Shown here: one piece after another, positions 58,838-64,000 of the stretch
Position numbering within the stretch: the first letter of the stretch is position 1
How the letters are laid out: each line of letters begins with the position of its first letter
Assembly (NCBI RefSeq): GCF_019801215.1
Contig: NZ_JAHVJO010000001.1
Location: 1,364,001 to 1,428,000, forward strand
Source: Fictibacillus nanhaiensis
GTDB taxonomy: Bacteria; Bacillota; Bacilli; Bacillales; Fictibacillaceae
Direction of reading: 5' to 3'
DNA length: 64,000 nt
Notes under the pieces: generated by a model
Seen by the model: only the letters and a program-made list of their open reading frames with translations
Database searches by the model: none
Told to the model about the DNA's origin: nothing
Position numbers and translations under genes: made by a program

Positions 58838-60606
58838 CCTCTCACCCCTTTTAAACGTGTATGTTGAAAGACTTTATCTTTATCCTTATATTGAATATCG
58901 TAAATGCGGCGGTACGCTCCCGCTTCTAGATGGATCAGTTCTTCATGAGTTCCTCGTTCCTCAACAGAACCGCCATCAAGTACTAAAATTTCGTCAGCAT
59001 GCTTTAAAGAGGAGATCCGGTGAGCAATAATAAAGGTCGTTCTTCCTTTCATGACTTCTTTTAATGCCTGCTGTATTTTAAATTCCGTATCCATATCTAC
59101 CGCACTCGTCGCATCATCTAATATGAGTATGGTCGGGTTGATTAGAATCGCTCTGGCAATAGAGATCCTTTGTTTCTGCCCCCCTGAAAGACCAAGGCCT
59201 CTCTCTCCCAAAACCGTATCGTACCCGTCAGGCAATTCCATTATGAAGTCATGGGCTTGTGCACGCTTGGCAGCATCGATTATTAACTCCATATTTGCAT
59301 GGGGATTTCCATAAGAAATATTATCTTTAATTGTTGAAGAGAACAAAAAAGATTCTTGCAGGACGGTTCCAATATTTTTTCGTAACGTCCTTAGTGAATA
59401 TTCTTGCAAAGGCTTGCCGTCAATGAAAATGGTTCCTGAATGGGGTTCATAAAACCTGGACAACAGCTGGGTAATCGATGTTTTCCCTGAGCCTGTTGCT
59501 CCGATTAATCCGATTGTCTGCCCAGGTTTTACAGAAAAAGATACCTGTTGTAAGGCGTCCTTTTTCTCATTTTTATATCGGTGCGTAACATGATCAAACG
59601 TTACTTCTCCTTCAAATCTCGTCACGGTTACATTTCTGTCTTCATTTTCCATCTCAAGCGGTTCATCCAAGATCTCCAAAAGTCGTTCTCCTGAAGCTTT
59701 TGATTGAGAAAACGTATTCATTATAAATCCTAGGTTCATGATTGGTCCCATGATGTACCATACAAGACTAAAGAAGGCTACTAGTTCACCTGCTGTCAGA
59801 TCTCCCCTTATCACTAAATATCCGCCATATGCCAATAAAAGAACGACTGACAGATTTCCAATTAGTTCCATGATAGGGAAATATCTTGCCCAAATGTGGG
59901 AGGTATGTAGAAATTGAGATTTATAGTCTTCATTCGAAGTATCAAACTTACCAATCTCAAAATCTTCACGAGATAAGGATTTTACCGTATTTATTCCACT
60001 TATGTTTTCCTGAACCTTCGTGTTAAGGTTGGCCATCGATTTTCGAATTCCTCTAAAAGCGGGATGTACTTCTTTATCAAACTTGTAAACGATAATGGCG
60101 AGAAAGGGCAGCATGCAAAGAGTGATTAAGGCTAAAGGGATAGAATAGAAGAACATGACAGAAAGGCTAAAACTAACGATCAGCACAAAATGGATAAGCT
60201 GTGAAAATCCGAAAGAAAGGAAAAATCGAAACCCTTCTACATCTGCTGTTAACCGTGACATGAGGTCACCAGTCTTTGCATTATCGTAATAACGGAACGG
60301 TAAGAATTGAAGTTTCTCATACAGGGATTCACGAAGCTGGTAGACGGAGCGAATACCGAACAAATCTCCAAAATATTGATGACAATAGGTCGCAGCACCC
60401 TTTACAGCCATAATCAGAATAAACCCGATTGCAACATACGGAACCCATTTGTATTCACCATTAATAATAATTTCATCAATCGTGAACTGAAGCACGATGG
60501 GGTAAATGACTGTAATGCTCGATACAAAAATCAGCGTTATAATCGACCAATAAAAATATTTTCTATATGGCCAATAAAAGCTTTTTAACCTTTTAAATGT
60601 ATCCAT
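58834..60606 (-). CDS. Heterodimeric ABC exporter subunit (degenerate NBD)
   Basis: A 590-residue half transporter: six membrane segments (about 15-320) and an ATPase with Walker A GATGSGKTS, a canonical signature LSGGQKQRISIAR, but Walker B ILILDDATSAVD with Asp in place of the catalytic Glu. The pair resembles YfiBC and YheIH exporters of Bacillus. It starts at an ATG after GAAGGAGATAAAT and is the first gene of the two-gene unit. Confidence 0.9.
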   Translation of the reverse strand: MDTFKRLKSFYWPYRKYFYWSIITLIFVSSITVIYPIVLQFTIDEIIINGEYKWVPYVAIGFILIMAVKGAATYCHQYFGDLFGIRSVYQLRESLYEKLQFLPFRYYDNAKTGDLMSRLTADVEGFRFFLSFGFSQLIHFVLIVSFSLSVMFFYSIPLALITLCMLPFLAIIVYKFDKEVHPAFRGIRKSMANLNTKVQENISGINTVKSLSREDFEIGKFDTSNEDYKSQFLHTSHIWARYFPIMELIGNLSVVLLLAYGGYLVIRGDLTAGELVAFFSLVWYIMGPIMNLGFIMNTFSQSKASGERLLEILDEPLEMENEDRNVTVTRFEGEVTFDHVTHRYKNEKKDALQQVSFSVKPGQTIGLIGATGSGKTSITQLLSRFYEPHSGTIFIDGKPLQEYSLRTLRKNIGTVLQESFLFSSTIKDNISYGNPHANMELIIDAAKRAQAHDFIMELPDGYDTVLGERGLGLSGGQKQRISIARAILINPTILILDDATSAVDMDTEFKIQQALKEVMKGRTTFIIAHRISSLKHADEILVLDGGSVEERGTHEELIHLEAGAYRRIYDIQYKDKDKVFQHTRLKGVRG

Positions 60607-60711
60607 ATTTATCTCCTTCCCCCTTCTAAAAAATAAAAGACAATATACATCATATAACAGAATTGTTAGAAAAAACGAAATATTTGCTCGCTCTATTCAA
60701 AAATCATACGA

Positions 60712-60741
60712 AAAAAAGCCCTGAATTGTTCAGGACTTTTT
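60712..60741 (-). terminator. Terminator after the CopC-like gene
   Basis: AGTCCTGA pairs with TTCAGGGCT (one G-T pair), then seven T on the minus strand. Confidence 0.8.
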
Positions 60742-60744
60742 CCA

Positions 60745-61266
60745 TTAGCTTTTCTTTCTAAAAACAAAGAACGATATGATTGCTACTACGATAAGTAAAC
60801 CAATTGTTAACGGAGCAAAGTAACCAGGATTTTTGGGCTGCTTCGACTCATCAGGTTCTGGCAGTGTTTGTTCTTCCTTCTTTTCTTCTTTTTCTTCAAT
60901 TTCAGCTTGTTGTGGACGATCAACTGTAAACGTATAACTGCCTTCAATCACATGACTGTCTGCTCCAATGATTCTGTATTCCACCGAATAGTTTCCATTT
61001 TGAAGGGGGTTGTTAATTTTACCCGTCATCTGATTATCTTCAATACTAATTTGAAGAGGTATCTCTTCGTTGTCATTTTTAACCTTCATAGAGCTTAACG
61101 ATTCAATCTTAGTTGAAAAAGTTAAAACAACAGCTTCTAATTCATTAGTAACTGTTTCCCCTTCTGCCGGTGTTGCTGATTCAAGATCGGAATGAGCAAC
61201 AATAGATGAAGGAAGTTGAAAAATAACCATCAATAATAAAAGAATGGATAAGACCGTTTTTTTCAT
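60745..61266 (-). CDS. CopC-domain copper-binding protein with C-terminal anchor
   Basis: A 173-residue exported protein. The signal peptide ends at VA, leaving His as residue 1 of the mature chain (HSDLESATPAEGE), the Cu(II) ligand in CopC proteins; a second His is in GADSHVIEGSYTF. After the beta domain there is a Glu/Lys/Pro linker (EKEEKKEEQTLPEPDESK) and a membrane segment with a KKS tail. It resembles the CopC part of YcnJ without the CopD part. Two starts are possible (61287 or 61266); GGGAG is before the chosen one. No copper regulator is nearby. Confidence 0.85.
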   Translation of the reverse strand: MKKTVLSILLLLMVIFQLPSSIVAHSDLESATPAEGETVTNELEAVVLTFSTKIESLSSMKVKNDNEEIPLQISIEDNQMTGKINNPLQNGNYSVEYRIIGADSHVIEGSYTFTVDRPQQAEIEEKEEKKEEQTLPEPDESKQPKNPGYFAPLTIGLLIVVAIISFFVFRKKS

Positions 61267-61487
61267 AAATTGGCTCCCAGTAACCATATTTTCTTTCTCC
61301 TTTTATTAAAACAAAGAAACATCCCCCTCCACAAGTAATCAGTCTTTACAAATCGTTGACACTTTCAGGGATAAACATACATTTTAAGCCTATTTTGCCT
61401 AAAACTCCGCTCCTGCCCATTTCGAATCTGAAAACAGGCATAGGATATAAGGAATTACAAATGCAAGAATTAAAGGAGGAAAAATCG

Positions 61488-61574
61488 ATGGGTTATTCTT
61501 ATGGCAATTCTTTTGCAATAGTAGTAGTGTTGTTTATTCTATTGATTATTGTAGGGGCAGCCTGCTTCTGCTAA
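61488..61574 (+). CDS. YjcZ-family sporulation-associated small membrane protein
   Basis: A 28-residue peptide MGYSYGNSFAIVVVLFILLI followed by IVGAACFC, the standard form of YjcZ-type proteins found in spores of Bacillus. AAAGGAGG lies eight bases before the ATG. The longer open frame beginning at 61356 is spurious. Confidence 0.9.
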   Translation: MGYSYGNSFAIVVVLFILLIIVGAACFC

Positions 61575-61645
61575 TAAACGATGAGAGTGTATAAAAAGCA
61601 CCTCTCCTGGAACAATCAGTACCACAATTTTTTCCAATCCTTAAA

Positions 61646-61675
61646 AAAGCCGGCGACAGCTGGCTTTTTTGCATG
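61646..61675 (+). terminator. Terminator downstream of the YjcZ gene
   Basis: AGCCGGC pairs with GCTGGCT (one G-T pair) over GACA, followed by six T; about 70 bases after the stop codon. Confidence 0.75.
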
Positions 61676-61705
61676 AATAAAAACTCAGCATCACTGTGCT
61701 GAGTT
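61675..61705 (-). terminator. Terminator of the penicillin-binding protein gene
   Basis: ACTCAGCA and TGCTGAGT form an 8-bp stem followed by TTTTATT on the minus strand, overlapping the stop codon. Confidence 0.75.
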
Positions 61706-63781
61706 TTCTGTTTCTTCTTTTTCTTTTGTAAGATTTCCAGTAACCGTTGCGGCATTTTCACCGTACTTCTTTTTTAAATCCCAATAGGCTTCCAAAGCGC
61801 GCTGTCCGATGAATTTGTTAATTCTTTGATTACCATTAACAGGTGTGCCATCTGGCACAACGACAGCAAAAGCGATTTCAGGATTTTCAAATGGTGCGTA
61901 ACCTACCAATGTTAAATTATGCTTTTCAACAACTCTTCCTGATTTCGGATCAATAATTCTTCTTTGAGCAGTACCTGTTTTCCCTGCTGGATTACGGTAT
62001 TTTTCTACATCATCAAAGTATGATTTGGCTGTTCCTCCAGGTGCATGCATCACCTGCCAAAATCCTTGCTGAACTCTCTCAATATATTCATCTTCTACAT
62101 CGATTCTATTCAGTATCTCAGGTTCAAAGCGTGTTAAAAGCTTCCCTGTATTTTCACCATCCGTAGTCGGTTCTCGTATTTCTTTAACAAGTTGCGGCTT
62201 GACTCGGTAGCCGCCGTTAGCAATAGTGGATACATATTGCACCATTTGAATGGTCGTATAGGTATCAAACTGACCGATGCCTAAGTCAAAAAGAGTACCT
62301 AATTCGCCTTCAGGGGGTATCCCTCGATATCCGGTCGCTTCGTTCGGAAAATCGATTCCAGTTTCAACACCAAGACCAAATTGGCTGTACATGTAGCGAG
62401 CTTCTTCATACGTTTTCGTATAATGCTCAGGTCCAATCATTTGATCCATAATATGAAACATGTATACGTTTGAAGACATTCTGAGTGCATCTAAATCGTT
62501 TATATTTCCCATATTTTTCCACGAAGATTTATTCATCCCGTATTTCGTATAGGTAGTATCAAAAAAGGTATCTCCTTTTTTAATTAACCCTTTATGAAGA
62601 CCTGATAAGACGGTCGCTCCCTTTACAGTCGATCCCATTTCATAAGAGTTAAACAATGCACCATACGAATCGTTAATGAACTTCCCTTTTTCATATTTTT
62701 TACCCGCAATACCTCGAATGGCACCTGTATTTGGATTCATCATTACGATATATGCGGATTTTAGCAAGTCATTCCCGGGTAAAGGTTTCGCCTTTAAAAT
62801 TTCTTCTTCTAGAATTTGTTCCAATTTGAATTGGAGTTCCATGTCTAGCGTAAGAACAATATCTTTTCCGCGTTGTCCGGGAATCGTTCTCGGCTCACCA
62901 ATAGTAGCTCCTGTTTTAGGGTTCGTTAAATAGACAGATTTCTCTTTTGTTCCTCTTAACACTTCTTGGTATTGAAGTTCCAGACCACTGATACCTACTT
63001 GGTCACTTCTGTCATAACTTCTGCTCAGGTAATAATCCATTTTGCTTTTAGGTATCTGCTTTACCTGGCCAAAAATAGTGGATTCACCATAAGGATAGAT
63101 TCTCTCCGAATCTGCCATAATATCAATCCCAGGGAGATCAGCTAAGTTTTCAGAAATAATGGATACTTCTTCGTTGGTCAAATTCGTTTTTATGCGCTGA
63201 GCAGAATACGCGTAGCCTGTCTCCATCGCCCGTTTGTATGCCAAAATTTTCAAATCTTCACTAGTTAAACGGTTGATTTCCTCTTCTGAGATTTTATTTA
63301 CAAGCGCTTTGTATTGTTCTTTATCACTTAATTTTTTCTCTTTCTTGCTTAACCGTTCTTCCATTAATTCTTTTATATCATGCTTAGCGATAAAATAATC
63401 TTTTTTGTCTCGCTCTGTTATCTTTTTCTCCTGATCTTCTGTAACACCTAGTCTTTTCGACAGCCATGTAGCAATTCGCATCGTGTCTTCTGTTTTCGTA
63501 TCTACCGTTTTGGTGTAGGTTAAAGAAAAGAATGGTTTATTCCCTACAACTTCTCGAAAGTTACTGTCCAAAAGCTTTCCTCGAGGCGCTTCTTTTCTCG
63601 CGATCACTTCTTCGACTGCTTCAGATTCAAGCCGCTTTTCTTCACCGTTCACAATTTGAAGAACACCAAGTCTTAAAATGAGGATAGAAAATAGAAAAAA
63701 GACGACCAGAAATAAGACATTTAAACGAAAGGGTACTTGTGCTTTTTTCTTCTTTTTTTCTGGATCCGCTTTCGTTACCAT
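61691..63781 (-). CDS. Class B penicillin-binding protein (PbpA/PbpH-like)
   Basis: A 696-residue membrane-anchored transpeptidase. One membrane segment (about 20-42) is followed by a pedestal domain (APRGKLLDSNFREVVGNK) with a charged helical insert, then the transpeptidase domain with the motifs SxxK (MGSTVKG), SxN (RMSSNVYM) and KTG (AGKTGTAQ). The length matches the rod-elongation PBPs 2A and PbpH of B. subtilis. ATG at 63781 is seven bases after GGAG; the preceding ATG is equally open. It probably works with RodA-type polymerase in cylindrical wall growth and spore outgrowth. Confidence 0.92.
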   Translation of the reverse strand: MVTKADPEKKKKKAQVPFRLNVLFLVVFFLFSILILRLGVLQIVNGEEKRLESEAVEEVIARKEAPRGKLLDSNFREVVGNKPFFSLTYTKTVDTKTEDTMRIATWLSKRLGVTEDQEKKITERDKKDYFIAKHDIKELMEERLSKKEKKLSDKEQYKALVNKISEEEINRLTSEDLKILAYKRAMETGYAYSAQRIKTNLTNEEVSIISENLADLPGIDIMADSERIYPYGESTIFGQVKQIPKSKMDYYLSRSYDRSDQVGISGLELQYQEVLRGTKEKSVYLTNPKTGATIGEPRTIPGQRGKDIVLTLDMELQFKLEQILEEEILKAKPLPGNDLLKSAYIVMMNPNTGAIRGIAGKKYEKGKFINDSYGALFNSYEMGSTVKGATVLSGLHKGLIKKGDTFFDTTYTKYGMNKSSWKNMGNINDLDALRMSSNVYMFHIMDQMIGPEHYTKTYEEARYMYSQFGLGVETGIDFPNEATGYRGIPPEGELGTLFDLGIGQFDTYTTIQMVQYVSTIANGGYRVKPQLVKEIREPTTDGENTGKLLTRFEPEILNRIDVEDEYIERVQQGFWQVMHAPGGTAKSYFDDVEKYRNPAGKTGTAQRRIIDPKSGRVVEKHNLTLVGYAPFENPEIAFAVVVPDGTPVNGNQRINKFIGQRALEAYWDLKKKYGENAATVTGNLTKEKEETENSAQ

Positions 63782-63886
63782 CATTCCGCTCCTTTTGGAA
63801 AATTTCCCGTTAATTTTACAATTATATTACAAAAGCATCTATCTATAGATTACTAGATGTTGGGGTGAATTCCAACATATTCATGA

Positions 63887-63917
63887 AAAAAACCTTATCT
63901 TTTTTTGATAAGGTTTT
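63887..63917 (-). terminator. Terminator after the EAL gene
   Basis: AAACCTTATC and GATAAGGTTT pair perfectly over a 7-base A loop, then a T run on the minus strand. Confidence 0.88.
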
Positions 63918-63924
63918 GAACAGC

Positions 63925-64000
63925 TTAATTGGAGGTTGTATTAAGCTTCTCTGTTGGAACAGGTCTGCCAAAATAATAGCCCTGTGCAAGCTGAACACCA
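63925..64000 (-). CDS. EAL-domain c-di-GMP phosphodiesterase (C-terminal end only)
   Basis: The last 24 codons of a gene running off the right edge. GVQLAQGYYFGRPVPTEK is the usual final part of EAL domains (QGYxFGRP), followed by a short tail ending TTSN. Such enzymes break c-di-GMP. The catalytic EAL motif itself is outside the window. The terminator at 63887 ends the transcript. Confidence 0.8.
   Translation of the reverse strand, partial: GVQLAQGYYFGRPVPTEKLNTTSN

Noticed and set aside
1-64000. CRISPR arrays, prophage, insertion sequences, rRNA or tRNA genes
   Set aside because: No regular spacer-repeat pattern, transposase, phage structural genes or RNA gene signatures were found on reading both strands.

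Overview
The window looks like chromosomal DNA of an aerobic, endospore-forming Bacillaceae (Fictibacillus- or Bacillus-like). The evidence is moderate-to-low G+C, strong AGGAGG-type ribosome binding sites, frequent TTG/GTG starts, and genes for AddB, SspH, YjcZ, ComFB, an RsbRD-type stressosome protein, a CotH-free spore/stress gene complement and typical Bacillus intrinsic terminators. No rRNA, tRNA, prophage, insertion sequence or CRISPR array was seen. The species cannot be fixed from the sequence alone.

Main discovery: three genes that ordinary ORF finding splits or misses are best read as selenoproteins. Each carries an in-frame TGA exactly at a redox or metal-ligand cysteine, and each has a hairpin just downstream that fits a bacterial SECIS element. 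They are a DsbA/FrnE-like oxidoreductase (39449-40081, Sec13 in UPYC), a lipoprotein thioredoxin/peroxiredoxin-like protein (51751-52266, Sec61 in UGLC) and a HesB-like protein (53159-53440, Sec32 in GMGUGG). No selA, selB, selC or selD gene lies in the window, so the machinery would have to be elsewhere in the genome.

Layout. 1-5.9 kb: 3' part-truncated addB, two GGDEF proteins (the second behind a c-di-GMP-I riboswitch with a terminator), a YrzF-like kinase, small conserved genes and an RsbRD-type STAS protein. 6-10.3 kb: a small membrane protein, a SPOR-domain amidase, a MarR regulator with a 14-TM drug exporter, and a GNAT acetyltransferase. 10.5-14.7 kb: two secreted subtilisin paralogs, one with SLH anchors. 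14.8-23.5 kb: a NarL-type two-component system, MgtE, DoxX, a second methionine aminopeptidase, a TVP38 protein, a PNPOx-like protein and isoaspartyl dipeptidase. 23.6-30 kb: a 4-hydroxyphenylacetate catabolic operon with its own GntR/FCD regulator. 30-37.4 kb: ComFB, cold shock protein, a MEDS sensor, a chemoreceptor with a SigD-like promoter, Nudix, a Gly/Pro-rich protein, a 35-residue cationic peptide, a membrane gluzincin and a Toprim protein. 37.4-45 kb: MFS exporters, the Sec-DsbA, deoxynucleoside kinase, CorA, SspH and cupin genes. 45.3-51.2 kb: a Fur-controlled siderophore uptake locus. 51.2-56 kb: a CuA-type lipoprotein, two selenoproteins, a nuclease, DedA and a CBS-CrcB-CrcB operon. 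56-64 kb: a Zur-controlled zinc-binding protein, a heterodimeric ABC exporter, a CopC-like protein, YjcZ, a class B PBP and the tail of an EAL phosphodiesterase.

Functional threads. Cyclic-di-GMP signalling recurs (two cyclases without an I-site, a riboswitch that could give the feedback the I-site normally gives, ComFB, and an EAL protein). Metal handling recurs (Fur, Zur, MgtE, CorA, CuA, CopC, ZnuA, HesB). Thiol/selenol redox chemistry links the three TGA genes.
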